Part shown: positions 33,976-43,764 of the stretch, piece after piece
Position numbering within the stretch: the first letter of the stretch is position 1
How the letters are laid out: each line of letters starts with the position of its first letter
Assembly (NCBI GenBank): GCA_051954235.1
Contig: JBQCHY010000057.1
Coordinates: 1 to 64,000 of the forward strand
Source: 62-47 sp051954235
GTDB lineage: Bacteria; Pseudomonadota; Alphaproteobacteria; Rhizobiales; Xanthobacteraceae
Reading direction: 5' to 3'
Length of the DNA stretch: 64,000 nt
Notes under the pieces: model-generated
The model's input: the letters and a program-made list of their open reading frames with translations, nothing else
Database searches by the model: none
What the model was told of the DNA's origin: nothing
Program-made: the position numbers and the translations under genes

Positions 33976-34302
33976 ATGTGCGTGTGGCGCGTGCAGCTCC
34001 CGCGCCGTAAAGACACACCCCCGAACATTGCTCTTTGACAGCGGTCGCATCCCAATGCTCGCGTTCGGCGCTAAAGCCGTTTCGGGGGAGGACGGGATGC
34101 CGGAAAAGGTATTTGTTTCCCGGCAAATCCGGGAATGGACGCCGGACAAATTATCGAACATTGTTGCGAGGATCGCGGGGACTTCGGTTTCGGAAACGAC
34201 ATTCGTTTTCCGAGGCGTGAGGCGTGCGATCCGCCGTCGGCACCGTGTCCGCAGAAGGCACGGCCAACCCGGGACGAAACAATTTCGAGGAGGAGCCTAA
34301 AG
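33976..34302. other. intergenic region before the acyl-CoA synthetase gene
   Basis: No gene is supported. An inverted repeat (CGGAAACG at 34191-34198 and CGTTTTCCG at 34204-34212) could be an operator for the downstream catabolic genes. TTGACA occurs at 34035-34040 but no good -10 box follows. A strong ribosome-binding site (GAGGAGG) ends the region. Confidence 0.4.
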
Positions 34303-36210
34303 ATGTCAGGTGCGCATTTGCTCGATCGTTTGATCGGCGATGAATATCCGAAGTTTACCAACGCCGCCGACGTGCGCGCTTTCGAGCAGACGCCTTATCG
34401 TGACCGCATCGCCGCGGCGAGCACCTATGACGCGATCAAGCTCGGCGCGAGCCGTAATCCCGATGCGCCCGCCATTCAGTTTCTCGCCAATGCCGACCCG
34501 GCCGATCAGCCGCTCGTCATCAGCCATCGCGATTTCCTGGCCCGCGTCACCCAGGCCGCGAACATGTTCCATGCGCTCGGCGTCGGCGCGGGCGACGTGG
34601 TCAGCTTCATGCTGCCGCTTCTGCCCGAAGCCTTCATTACGCTGTTTGGCGCCGAGGCGGCAGGGATCGTCAATCCGATCAATCCGCTCCTCGAACCGCA
34701 TCAGATCGAGGAAATCCTCGAAGCCGCGCAGACCAAGGTGCTGGTGACCCTCGGCCCGATGCCGGGGACCGACATCTGGCAAAAGGTGCAGCAGGTACGC
34801 GGCAAGTTGAAGCACCTAAGGGCTATCGTGGTCGTGCACGGCCCTGCCGATCCTGCCAACGGAGTGCATTCGTTCGACGAACTCATGAAGGATCAACCAT
34901 CCGACCAGCTTGTCAGCGGTCGACCGATTTCAGCTCGGGACGTTGCCGCCTATTTCCACACCGGAGGCACCACCGGCACGCCGAAGCTGGTGCGTCATAC
35001 GCATGAAAATCAGGTCTATCAGGCCTGGGCGGTCAATCTGATCCTCAAGGCCCAGCCTGGCGTGAACCTGCTGTTCGGAATGCCGCTGTTTCATGTCGGC
35101 GGCTCGCTTACGCAAGTCCTGACGACTCTCTCGGCTGGGGGCTGCCTTGTTGTTCTTTCGCCCGCGGGATGGCGCAATCCGTCGTCGGTGAAGAATATCT
35201 GGGGCCTTGTCGAACGCTTCAAACCCCAAGCATTCTCGAGCGTGCCGACTGTTCTAGCGGCGGCGCTCGGCATTCCGCCCGGTAATGCTGATCTGTCGAG
35301 CCTGAAATTCGCGGCTGGTGGTGGATCGGCGATCCCGGTTGCGGTCGGCACTGCGATCCAGCAGAAGTTCGGGTTACCGGTACTCGAAGTCTACGGCATG
35401 ACCGAAACCTCGAGCGTCCACACCATCGCTTTTCCCGACCAGCCGATCCGAATCGGTTCGGTCGGGTTTCCGATGCCCTACGCGCAGGTGCGGATTGTCA
35501 AGCTCGATGCGTCTGGGCGCGCCATTGGCGATTGCGCCGTTGATGAGATCGGCGTGGTGGCGATGGCGGGGCCGGGTGTCTTCGGCGGCTATCTCAACGA
35601 AGCCCACAACGGCGAAGCGTTCGTTGAGCCCGGCTGGGTCAATTCAGGCGACCTCGGTCGCCTCGACAAGGACGGGCTGCTCTGGATCACCGGGCGCGCC
35701 AAGGATCTGGTTATCCGCGGCGGCCACAATATCGATCCCGGCCCGATCGAAGACATCCTGTTCCAGCATCCCGCGGTCAGCCTTGCTGCCGTCGTCGGGC
35801 AACCCGATGCCTATGCCGGCGAACTGCCGGTCGGTTACGTTCAGTTGAAACCGGGCGCAAGCGTTGCGCCGGGCGAACTTGAAGCATGGGCCCGGGAACG
35901 GACGCCCGAACGCGCCGCGGTTCCGGTGCAGGTCATCGCAGTCGATCCGATGCCGCTCACCGGGGTCGGAAAGGTTTTCAAGCCGCAGCTTCGGTGGGAT
36001 GCCGCCTCCCGGGTGTTCGCTGGCGTTCTCACGCCGATCCGCGAACGCGGGATCGATTGCAAGGTCGAGGTGGGCGCGCACGGCAGTCACGGCAGTGTGG
36101 CCACGGTCACCGTCCGCAATGTGCCGGATGATCAGCGTGCCGCGCTTGCCGAGGACGTGCATCGGCTGCTCGATCCGTTCGTGATGCGTCATGAGGTGGT
36201 GTGGGAATAA
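34303..36210 (+). CDS. acyl-CoA synthetase (AMP-forming)
   Basis: A 635-residue enzyme that activates a carboxylic acid with ATP and CoA. The AMP-binding signature HTGGTTGTPKLVR lies near residue 220. YGMTETS and GDLGRLDKDGLLWITGRAKD are the usual later motifs. The C-terminus is longer than in typical ligases, with about 70 residues after the domain. The substrate cannot be read from sequence. The ATG at 34303 follows GGAGG by about 9 nt. It heads a group with a Baeyer-Villiger monooxygenase and an acyl-CoA dehydrogenase, so it probably acts on the acid that they handle. Confidence 0.92.
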   Translation: MSGAHLLDRLIGDEYPKFTNAADVRAFEQTPYRDRIAAASTYDAIKLGASRNPDAPAIQFLANADPADQPLVISHRDFLARVTQAANMFHALGVGAGDVVSFMLPLLPEAFITLFGAEAAGIVNPINPLLEPHQIEEILEAAQTKVLVTLGPMPGTDIWQKVQQVRGKLKHLRAIVVVHGPADPANGVHSFDELMKDQPSDQLVSGRPISARDVAAYFHTGGTTGTPKLVRHTHENQVYQAWAVNLILKAQPGVNLLFGMPLFHVGGSLTQVLTTLSAGGCLVVLSPAGWRNPSSVKNIWGLVERFKPQAFSSVPTVLAAALGIPPGNADLSSLKFAAGGGSAIPVAVGTAIQQKFGLPVLEVYGMTETSSVHTIAFPDQPIRIGSVGFPMPYAQVRIVKLDASGRAIGDCAVDEIGVVAMAGPGVFGGYLNEAHNGEAFVEPGWVNSGDLGRLDKDGLLWITGRAKDLVIRGGHNIDPGPIEDILFQHPAVSLAAVVGQPDAYAGELPVGYVQLKPGASVAPGELEAWARERTPERAAVPVQVIAVDPMPLTGVGKVFKPQLRWDAASRVFAGVLTPIRERGIDCKVEVGAHGSHGSVATVTVRNVPDDQRAALAEDVHRLLDPFVMRHEVVWE

Positions 36211-36429
36211 CCGGCGCGCGCCTTGCGATCGCTTCTTGCGTTGACTGGCTACGAAACGCTTCGTGCAGCCGTTCCGGACACGATTGCGATTTTCCGTCAC
36301 GCAGAACGTCATCGGTGAAGGACGCGGGGCTCCACGGCAGTTTTGCGGCTTGCGCTTTCGGGCGTCAGACACAATGCTGACAGGCAAATGGTCCTTCGCG
36401 ACCAGCCACGAGAGCAAGGAGCGCGCGGA

Positions 36430-38097
36430 ATGTCTGCCGGCCAAGCGAATGCCATCGGAAACCGGAAGGCCGATGCATATGATGTCGTGATCGTCGGCGC
36501 CGGCTTTGCCGGCATGTACATGCTGCATCGATTGCGCGGGCTTGGGTTATCGGCGCGCGTATTCGAACAAGGCAGCGGCGTTGGCGGCACTTGGTATTGG
36601 AATCGCTATCCCGGCGCGCGGTGCGACGTCGAAAGCATGCAGTACTCCTATTCCTTTTCCGAAGAACTCCAGCAGGAATGGGAGTGGAGCGAACGCTATG
36701 CGCCGCAGCCGGAAATCCTGCGCTACGCCAATCATGTCGCCGATCGGTTCGACCTGAGATCCGACATTCAATTCGACACGCGCGTCGAGCGCGCCGTGTT
36801 CGATGAGCGCGCCAGAGATTGGTCGGTGAGCATCTCGGATGGAAAGACCGTTCGTGCGCAATTCGTAGTGTTGGCGACGGGTTGTCTCTCCAACGCCCGC
36901 ACACCGAATTTCAAAGGACTCTTGGACTTCGCGGGCGAGGTCTATCATACCGGTCATTGGCCGCACCACCCGGTGGATTTCACCGGCAAGCGCGTTGCAG
37001 TGATTGGCACTGGATCCTCGGGCATTCAGTCGATTCCGATCATCGCCGATCAAGCGAGCCAACTCACTGTGTTTCAACGCACGCCCAACTTCAGCGTGCC
37101 GGCGCGCAATGCGTTGCTGTCGCAGGAAGAGCGTGATTTCTTCCGCAGTAACTACACAGAGATTCGTCGCAAGGCGCGTGAGGAAATGCGCAACGGCATC
37201 TACCAAGAACTGCCTGAAAAAGGTGCTCTGGAAGAGAGCGACGACGAGCGGAATGCACGCTACGGCGCGCGCTGGGACAAGGGCGGCCTGACCTTCACCG
37301 CGACCTATAACAACATCGCGCTCGATAAGGCCGCCAACGACACCGCCGCTGACTTCGTTCGCGCAAAAATCGCCGAGATCGTCAAAGATCCCAAGGTCGC
37401 GAAGCTTCTCCAGCCGAACGACCATCCCATCGGCTCGAAGCGGATTTGCGTCGATACCGATTACTACGCGACCTATAATCGCGCCAACGTCGAACTGGTC
37501 GACGTCAGAGCCAATCCGATCGAAGAGATTCTTCCGCATGGCCTCAAGGCCGGCGGAAAGACTTATGACTTCGACGTGCTGGTGCTCGCGACGGGCTTCG
37601 ATGCCATGACCGGGTCGGTTGCGAAGATCGATATCAGCGGGCGGTCGGGACGAACGCTCAACGAGAAATGGGAGGCGGGTCCACGCACCTATCTCGGCCT
37701 GATGAGCGAGGGATTTCCAAATCTGTTCATCGTCACCGGGCCGGGCAGCCCTTCGGTGCTAAGCAACATGATCGTCTCGATCGAGCAACACGTCGACTGG
37801 ATCACCGATTGCCTCGGCTACATGCGTGCGAACGGTCTTGATTGCATGGAAGCGACGCGCTCCGCCGAGGACAACTGGGTTGCCCACGTCAACGACGTCG
37901 CGCACGGCACGCTCTTCCCGCAAGCCAATTCCTGGTACATGGGCGCCAACGTTCCCGGCAAGCCGCGTATCTTCATGCCTTACATCGGCGGTGTCGGCGT
38001 CTATCGGCAGATCTGCAACGATGTGGCCGCGAAAGGGTACGAGGGCTTTACGATGAGTGCGGCGACGCCGGCGCGACGGGTGGCTGCGTCGTCCTAG
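36430..38097 (+). CDS. type I Baeyer-Villiger monooxygenase
   Basis: A 555-residue FAD- and NADPH-dependent enzyme that turns ketones into esters or lactones. The first Rossmann motif GAGFAG is at 23-28 and the second GTGSSG at 193-198. Between them lies the family fingerprint FAGEVYHTGHWP (167-178), which fits FxGxxxHxxxWP. Length and sequence resemble the cyclohexanone and phenylacetone monooxygenases; the true ketone is unknown. AAGGAG lies 8 nt before the ATG. It is followed 32 bp later by an acyl-CoA dehydrogenase gene and preceded by a CoA ligase gene. Confidence 0.93.
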   Translation: MSAGQANAIGNRKADAYDVVIVGAGFAGMYMLHRLRGLGLSARVFEQGSGVGGTWYWNRYPGARCDVESMQYSYSFSEELQQEWEWSERYAPQPEILRYANHVADRFDLRSDIQFDTRVERAVFDERARDWSVSISDGKTVRAQFVVLATGCLSNARTPNFKGLLDFAGEVYHTGHWPHHPVDFTGKRVAVIGTGSSGIQSIPIIADQASQLTVFQRTPNFSVPARNALLSQEERDFFRSNYTEIRRKAREEMRNGIYQELPEKGALEESDDERNARYGARWDKGGLTFTATYNNIALDKAANDTAADFVRAKIAEIVKDPKVAKLLQPNDHPIGSKRICVDTDYYATYNRANVELVDVRANPIEEILPHGLKAGGKTYDFDVLVLATGFDAMTGSVAKIDISGRSGRTLNEKWEAGPRTYLGLMSEGFPNLFIVTGPGSPSVLSNMIVSIEQHVDWITDCLGYMRANGLDCMEATRSAEDNWVAHVNDVAHGTLFPQANSWYMGANVPGKPRIFMPYIGGVGVYRQICNDVAAKGYEGFTMSAATPARRVAASS

Positions 38098-38129
38098 GCT
38101 GGAATAAGTGACGGTTGGGGGATTCTGAA

Positions 38130-39299
38130 ATGCAGCTCACTCACGAACACGAAGAATTGCGGCGAACCTATCGGCGCGTGATCGAGGAGGAAATCAACCC
38201 GCACGTCAATGAGTGGGAGGCGGCGCAGATCTTCCCCGCCCACGAGGTGTTCAAGAAGCTCGGAAACCTCGGATTGCTGGGTGTGACCAAGCCGGTCGAA
38301 TACGGCGGCCTTGGTCTCGACTATTCCTACGGCGCGATCATTGACGAGACCTCGCAGTACATCAATTGCGGAGGCATCCCGATGGCGATCGGCGTCCAGA
38401 CCGACATGGCGACACCAGCACTGGCGCGGTTCGGATCGCCTGAGCTTTGCCGGGAGTTTCTTGCGCCGGCCATCGCGGGCGATATGGTCGCCTGCATCGG
38501 CGTGACCGAGCCGTCAGCCGGTTCTGATGTGGCCGCAATCAAGACCCGCGCTATGCGCGACGGCGACGACTACGTCATCAATGGCTCCAAGACATTTATC
38601 ACGAACGGCACGCAGGCCGATTGGATGTGCATGCTCGCCAACACCGGGGACGGGCCGGTCCATCGCAACAAGTCCCTGATCATTGTGCCGCTCAAGGAAA
38701 ACGGCAAGCGGGCCAAGGGCGTGACTGTCGCGCGGAAGCTGAAGAAGCTCGGAATGCATGCGTCCGATACTGCTGAACTCTATTTCGAAGACGTTCGCGT
38801 CCCCGTCCGCAACCGCATCGGCGATGAGGGCAAGGGATTTGTGTATCAGATGAAGCAGTTTCAGGAAGAGCGCATGTATGCGGCGCTCGGCTGCATTACG
38901 AGTTGCACGCGATCGATCGAAGAGACGATTGAATACACGCGGAACCGGAAGACGTTCGGCAAGCCGATTATTGAAAATCAGGTGGTGCTATATCGCTTGT
39001 GCGAGCTTCTGACTGAAGTGGAGGCGTTGCGCGCGCTGACGTGGAAGGCGGTGGAAATTCACGTCTCCGGAGGAGACTGCACCCGGTTCGCCTCGATGGC
39101 AAAATTGAAGGGTACGCGGCTGGGCCGTGAGGTCCATGATGCATGTCTCCAGTTCTGGGGCGGCATGGGCTACATGGATGAAACATTGGTCTCGCGTCGT
39201 TACCGCGATGGTCGCCTCGGATCCATTGGAGGCGGAGCCGACGAAGTCATGCTCGGCATCATTGCCAAGCAGTGCGGTCTGTTGCCGGAGAAACCCTGA
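38130..39299 (+). CDS. acyl-CoA dehydrogenase
   Basis: A 389-residue FAD flavoenzyme that desaturates acyl-CoA at the alpha-beta bond. The substrate-side motif GDMVACIGVTEPSAGSD and the FAD motif FITNGTQADW are clear. The C-terminal signature is QFWGGMGYMDE, and the region with the catalytic Glu for this class lies just before it. GGGGGA lies about 8 nt before the ATG. It follows the monooxygenase gene by 32 bp and probably acts in the same pathway. Confidence 0.93.
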   Translation: MQLTHEHEELRRTYRRVIEEEINPHVNEWEAAQIFPAHEVFKKLGNLGLLGVTKPVEYGGLGLDYSYGAIIDETSQYINCGGIPMAIGVQTDMATPALARFGSPELCREFLAPAIAGDMVACIGVTEPSAGSDVAAIKTRAMRDGDDYVINGSKTFITNGTQADWMCMLANTGDGPVHRNKSLIIVPLKENGKRAKGVTVARKLKKLGMHASDTAELYFEDVRVPVRNRIGDEGKGFVYQMKQFQEERMYAALGCITSCTRSIEETIEYTRNRKTFGKPIIENQVVLYRLCELLTEVEALRALTWKAVEIHVSGGDCTRFASMAKLKGTRLGREVHDACLQFWGGMGYMDETLVSRRYRDGRLGSIGGGADEVMLGIIAKQCGLLPEKP

Positions 39300-39648
39300 C
39301 GATTGATGTGTGGGGCGAATCTGTCGCAGCAGGAAAGGCACGCGAACCAGAGCGATGAAGATGTGCATGGTCGATTTCCGATCGATCTCGTCGAGTCGAT
39401 TACCGGTGTCAGGGCGCATCACGCTGCCGGATGGAGGTAGCTTCAAGGGGGAAATTCCGTCCGACCGGATCGACGGCCGGATTTTTCGTCTGAAGGGGAA
39501 GGTGCACGGCGTCGCAGTCGTGGCAGTTCGGATACATCAATGACACCAGCGGTTGCTGAGATTCAGCGATTGTCGGCCGGTTCATTGCGCCAGCGAGTTT
39601 CGAGCTCACAAACTAGCCTATGCTCACTTCAAGTATGGCAAAGGCGCT
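39300..39648. other. intergenic region, no gene supported
   Basis: This gap lies between convergent genes. A frame of 77 codons opens at 39310 on the plus strand, but it lacks a ribosome-binding site and a recognisable fold. No clear hairpin terminator was found for either neighbour. Confidence 0.4.
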
Positions 39649-40962
39649 CTACGCATCTTTTGCGAAGCGCGCTTCCATCGCCCGTCGCGTCGCGACCGTA
39701 TCGTTGGTTTGATCGATCTCGACATCGTTCCATGTCACGACAGCGCCATGCGCGATATCGCGCGTGAGTTTGACATGGTGCGCAAGGCCGATCGGCAATG
39801 CGCCGATCCTCAAACTGTCACGCGCCGGCATTAGCTTGCCCCACACCGTGTAGCCGCCCTCGCCATCGAGCATCTCGCCGGCCTTGAGGTCGCGTTTGGC
39901 GACAGCGGCGACATCGCCGCGGAAGCTGCGCGGCTGTCCGGTCGGCTCCCCGCGCAGCGCCGCCGACAGCACCGAGATATTCAGCTCGAGTCCGATCAGG
40001 TGATAGGGCTTGTACATCGCCGCGAACCGTCCGCTGGCGTCGGTCTTCAAACCATATTGCTTGAAGCAGTCGGCGGCGTAATCGTTCGGCGCTTCCAGCA
40101 CGACATAGACACCCCAGCGCAGGTCGCGAAACACGGGGCGGCCGTCGCGTTCTACTGACGACACCACTTCCACCATGCCGGATTGATCCAGCACACCGCC
40201 CTGGTCGCGTGGCCGCATGATGTGCGGCAGATCGTCGACGCCGCACGGCGGAAACTTCAAACCGGCTTCGGGGACGTCGAGCCCGGTCGCATTGGCGATC
40301 GCCGCCATCTCGATGGCGGACTTGGTGCCGTCGAGGAAAGAGTTGAACATCTGCGGATTCATGCCAGCGGATTGCGCTTCGGCCGCGGTCAATCCGTAGT
40401 GCTGCCACACATCCTTCGGCGTCACGTCGTGATAGATCGGCAGATACTTGGTGCCCTTGCCGGCGGCGACCACCTTGAAGCCGATGGCGCGTGCCCAGTC
40501 GACCATCTCGGCCGTCAATGCCGGCTGATCGCCGTAAGCCAGCGAATAGACGACACCGGCGTTGCGCGCTTCTTCCGCCAGCAACGGACCGGCGAGCACG
40601 TCGGCTTCGACGTTGACCATCACGATGTGCTTGCCGGCCGCGATCGCCGCCCGGGCGTGGCGAATCCCGACGGCGGGATTGCCAGTCGCCTCGACCACCA
40701 CTTCGATCGCAGCATCTTTGATCACTGCCGAGCCGTCTGTCGTGAATGCCGTCGCGTCGATCAACGCGCGATCCCACCCCACGGTGCGGCAAGCCTCACG
40801 CGCCCGCTCCGGATCGAGATCGACAATCGTGGTCACCTCCAGACCCGGCGTATGCGGCACCTGAGCTAGAAACATCGAGCCGAATTTGCCGGCGCCGATC
40901 AGCACAACACGAACAGGTTTTCCCGCCGTATGGCGGGCTTGCAGGAGGTGATGGAGGTTCAT
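39649..40962 (-). CDS. COG4091-type NAD(P)-dependent oxidoreductase with C-terminal SAF domain
   Basis: A 437-residue enzyme of the family once named predicted homoserine dehydrogenase. The Rossmann motif VLIGAGKFGSMF is near the N-terminus, followed by the family's VVVEATGNPAVG and HIVMVNVEAD segments. The C-terminal 80 residues (AVAKRDLKAGEMLDGEGGY) form an SAF domain like that of antifreeze and sugar-acid enzymes. The family is linked to sugar or sugar-acid breakdown rather than homoserine, but the substrate here is unknown. It stands alone in reverse orientation to the monooxygenase group. Confidence 0.82.
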   Translation of the reverse strand: MNLHHLLQARHTAGKPVRVVLIGAGKFGSMFLAQVPHTPGLEVTTIVDLDPERAREACRTVGWDRALIDATAFTTDGSAVIKDAAIEVVVEATGNPAVGIRHARAAIAAGKHIVMVNVEADVLAGPLLAEEARNAGVVYSLAYGDQPALTAEMVDWARAIGFKVVAAGKGTKYLPIYHDVTPKDVWQHYGLTAAEAQSAGMNPQMFNSFLDGTKSAIEMAAIANATGLDVPEAGLKFPPCGVDDLPHIMRPRDQGGVLDQSGMVEVVSSVERDGRPVFRDLRWGVYVVLEAPNDYAADCFKQYGLKTDASGRFAAMYKPYHLIGLELNISVLSAALRGEPTGQPRSFRGDVAAVAKRDLKAGEMLDGEGGYTVWGKLMPARDSLRIGALPIGLAHHVKLTRDIAHGAVVTWNDVEIDQTNDTVATRRAMEARFAKDA

Positions 40963-41143
40963 GATCCTCGTCCGATGAAGCGGTATTTCAGAAACGATTC
41001 AGATCGTCATGGTGTGCTTAGCTCCGCCATACACGTTTCCGAGGTGGCATTGAAGACCATAACGCTTATCACCTCGTCTATCGCGGTGACGACGGTGTAT
41101 CAGGTGGCTCCTTTCTTGGTATGCTGACCGAAATTTCCACAGA

Positions 41144-41350
41144 TCATCCAGGGCTCGTAAGTGCGAGCTCGTTGTGGTTCTCCCAACTTTGCGACGAAGT
41201 GACGAAACTGCTGTTCCATGTCCGGCTTATTAGGATTTTGTCGACGCAGACTGCGGCGGCATGTTGGCGACAAAAGCGATGATGCGACCGAGGTCTTCGG
41301 GCTGCAGCTTTCGCGCTTGCTCCTTTACCGAGACTACGGCACGCGCCGAC
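41144..41350 (-). pseudogene. frameshifted C-terminal remnant of a short-chain dehydrogenase/reductase
   Basis: Just after the CoA-ligase stop, one minus-strand frame reads LQPEDLGRIIAFVANMPP and a second frame continues as VCVDKILISRTWNSSF. Together these match the last 40 or so residues of an SDR enzyme (PEDLA..IAFVA..PP.VCV.EILISPTWN). The frame changes near 41250-41260. No Rossmann motif or catalytic Tyr-Lys is present, so the gene is broken and mostly lost. The stretch up to 40963 holds nothing else that I can support. Confidence 0.6.
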
Positions 41351-41364
41351 GCTTACCTGCAATT

Positions 41365-42930
41365 TTATGCGGGTTTTCCGAAACGCTCGACGAGCAGGAA
41401 TTTTTGAACCTTGCCGGTCGGCGTGCGCGGGAGGGGATTCTCGTCGAACAGGATAGTGCGAGGGATCTTGAAGCCGGCCAGCCGCTCGCGGCAATAGGCT
41501 TCGACCGTCGCCGCCATCATGTCGCTCTGCGGCGCGCGCACAATTAGCGCCGACACGCGTTCGCCCCACGTGTCATCCGGCAGGCCGAACACGGCGCAAT
41601 CGACGACACCGGGAAGCGCCAGCAGGATTTCCTCGACCTCCGCGGCATGGACGTTCTGACCGCCGGTGACGATCATGTCCTTGAGGCGCCCTCGGATGAA
41701 GACGAACCCTTCCTTGTTCATCATGCCGAGGTCGCCGGTGTGGACATAACCACCCCGGAACGTCTCGGCGGATTTCGCGGGATTGTCGAAATACTGCGTC
41801 ACCGTGGCGGGCGAGCGGCCGACGATCTCACCGATTTCACCCGGCTCCGCGAGGCTGCCGTCCGGCCGCTCGATCCGCACGTCGGCGAAGGCCAGCGGTG
41901 CGCCGATCGAGTCGGGACGAAATTCGCGGTCTTCGGGCGTCGAGACGGTGAGTGCGCCGGTCTCCTGCATTCCATAGTACTCGTAGATATTAGGGCAAAA
42001 CTGTGCCTGCACCTTTTCGCGCAACGGCGCAGGAAACATGGAGCCGGCAAAGACGAGGCCGCGTAGCGACGATAGGTTGCGCTCTTTCAGGCTTGGCTCG
42101 GCCAACGTCATGGCCGCCATGGTGGCGACGAGATTGAGAATGGTGACGCGCTCCTGCTCGACAAGGCGCAGGAATTCTCCCGGATGGAAGTCCATGATCA
42201 CGTTACGTGCGCCGAACAACAGCCCCGCGACGATCCACGCATAGCCGACGCGGCCGAAGGCCGGAAAGACTGTCATGAGAACGTCGCGCTGCGTGATGTC
42301 GAAAGCCTCGAACATCTGGCCGACCGCGGCATTGTTGAGGTGCGTCAGCACATAGGATTTCGGCAGCCCGGTGGTGCCGGACGTCAGGTTGAAATAGAAC
42401 GGATCGTGTTCTTCCACGACGACGTCCGGTTCGCTGTCTGACGATCCGGCGAGCAGGTCTTCATAGGCGATCGCCCACTCCGGCCTATTGTCGCCGATCG
42501 CGACGAAGTGCTTGACCTGCTGCAGACCCGCGCGCACCTGCTCGGCAGCGCCCGCAAAGCGCATATCGAAGATCATGCCGGCGGCGCCCATCGCCTGCAT
42601 CAGCGCCGCGATTTCAGTCGGCGCCAGGCGATAGTTGAGGGGGATTCCGATCAGCCCGAGCTTGGCAAGCGCGAAATAGATTTCGGCCAGTTCAGCACGA
42701 TTGCTGCACAGAAACGCCACCACATCCGATTTGGCGAAGCCGAGACCGGACAGCCCGTGCGCCAGACGATTGCAGCGCTGGTTGATCTGCCGGAAGCTGA
42801 AACGTCGACCGGTGCTGACGCAATAGATCGCCTCGCGGTCGCGAAACCGCCGTGCGGCCGTCGTCAAAATGCTGCCGACGACCATTTTGCCAAGCGCGCG
42901 ATTACCGACGCTCGTTTCGGGTGCAGCCAT
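41365..42930 (-). CDS. AMP-dependent CoA ligase
   Basis: A 521-residue acyl-CoA synthetase of the ANL superfamily. The AMP-binding motif NLTSGTTGLPKSY is near residue 182. YYGMQETGAL and HTGDLGMMNKEGFVFIRGRLKD are further signatures, and the catalytic lysine lies in the C-terminal PRTPTGKVQKF. The substrate is unknown. AGGAGG lies close before the ATG. It is the last gene of a minus-strand unit with two crotonases (gaps of 26 and 34 bp), so it should start the same degradation route. Confidence 0.92.
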   Translation of the reverse strand: MAAPETSVGNRALGKMVVGSILTTAARRFRDREAIYCVSTGRRFSFRQINQRCNRLAHGLSGLGFAKSDVVAFLCSNRAELAEIYFALAKLGLIGIPLNYRLAPTEIAALMQAMGAAGMIFDMRFAGAAEQVRAGLQQVKHFVAIGDNRPEWAIAYEDLLAGSSDSEPDVVVEEHDPFYFNLTSGTTGLPKSYVLTHLNNAAVGQMFEAFDITQRDVLMTVFPAFGRVGYAWIVAGLLFGARNVIMDFHPGEFLRLVEQERVTILNLVATMAAMTLAEPSLKERNLSSLRGLVFAGSMFPAPLREKVQAQFCPNIYEYYGMQETGALTVSTPEDREFRPDSIGAPLAFADVRIERPDGSLAEPGEIGEIVGRSPATVTQYFDNPAKSAETFRGGYVHTGDLGMMNKEGFVFIRGRLKDMIVTGGQNVHAAEVEEILLALPGVVDCAVFGLPDDTWGERVSALIVRAPQSDMMAATVEAYCRERLAGFKIPRTILFDENPLPRTPTGKVQKFLLVERFGKPA

Positions 42931-42956
42931 CGTTTCCTCCTGATGTTTTTTATTGT

Positions 42957-43730
42957 TTATCGGCCGCTGAAATGGGCCTTGCGCTTTTCAACGAACGCGG
43001 CCCGCCCTTCCAGGGCGTCCGCGCTTTGCCGGATATCGGATTGGATCTCGATCTCGCGACGGAATTGCTCCGCATAGGTCGCGTGTTCGCTGTCATCGAG
43101 CAGCATGCGGGTCGCGACCAGCGCGCGGGTCGGCCCCAGCGCGAGGCGCTGCGCCAGTTTGATGGCTTCAGGCATCAGGTCGGCGTCATCGACAACTTCG
43201 CGCACCAGTCCCCATTCCTTGGCGCGCTCGGCCGAGAGCGGCTCATTGAAAAGCATCAGTTCGAGCGCGCGCTGACGGCCGATGAGACGCGGCAGCAACC
43301 ATGTCGAACCGAGATCGGGCACCAAGCCGATTCGGCTGAAAACCTGAATGAAGGTCGCCGAGCGCGCGGCCACGACCATGTCGCCCGCCATGGCCAGGCT
43401 GAAGCCGCCGCCGGCCGCGACGCCGTTGACGGCAACCACGATCGGCACGCGGCACTCGCGCAACGCCTTGAAGGTCGGCCAGTAGAATTTCATCACGCCA
43501 CCGATGAGGTCGGGGCCGAGCGCCTCCGAGGCTTTCAGATTTTGACCCGAGCAGAAGCCGCGGCCGGCACCGGTCAGAACCAGCACCCGAATCGTAGTAT
43601 CGGCCGTCATCTCGGCGACGGCTTCCGCAAGCGCGCCAAGCAGATCGGGCGTCATTGCGTTCAGGGTCTCGGGTTCGTTCAGGGTAAGAATTCCGACACC
43701 ACCATCCTTGCTTCGCGTAACTCCTGCCAC
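42957..43730 (-). CDS. enoyl-CoA hydratase/isomerase (crotonase family)
   Basis: A 257-residue enzyme that hydrates or isomerises enoyl-CoA. The oxyanion-hole segments are GFCSGQNLK and NGVAAGGGFSLAMAGD. A catalytic-type acidic position is followed by PDLGSTWLLPRLIG, which resembles PaaG-type 1,2-epoxyphenylacetyl-CoA isomerases. The pattern SAERAKEWGLV is common in this subgroup. The substrate is not determined. It lies between another crotonase gene and the CoA-ligase gene in one minus-strand unit. Confidence 0.92.
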   Translation of the reverse strand: MAGVTRSKDGGVGILTLNEPETLNAMTPDLLGALAEAVAEMTADTTIRVLVLTGAGRGFCSGQNLKASEALGPDLIGGVMKFYWPTFKALRECRVPIVVAVNGVAAGGGFSLAMAGDMVVAARSATFIQVFSRIGLVPDLGSTWLLPRLIGRQRALELMLFNEPLSAERAKEWGLVREVVDDADLMPEAIKLAQRLALGPTRALVATRMLLDDSEHATYAEQFRREIEIQSDIRQSADALEGRAAFVEKRKAHFSGR

Positions 43731-43764
43731 GTTCTTCTCCCTCGATGTTGTTTCACTGTCGGCG

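Noticed and set aside
39310..39543. Plus-strand frame of 77 codons after the acyl-CoA dehydrogenase
   Set aside because: It has no ribosome-binding site, no recognisable fold and a composition like the shadow of a non-coding gap.
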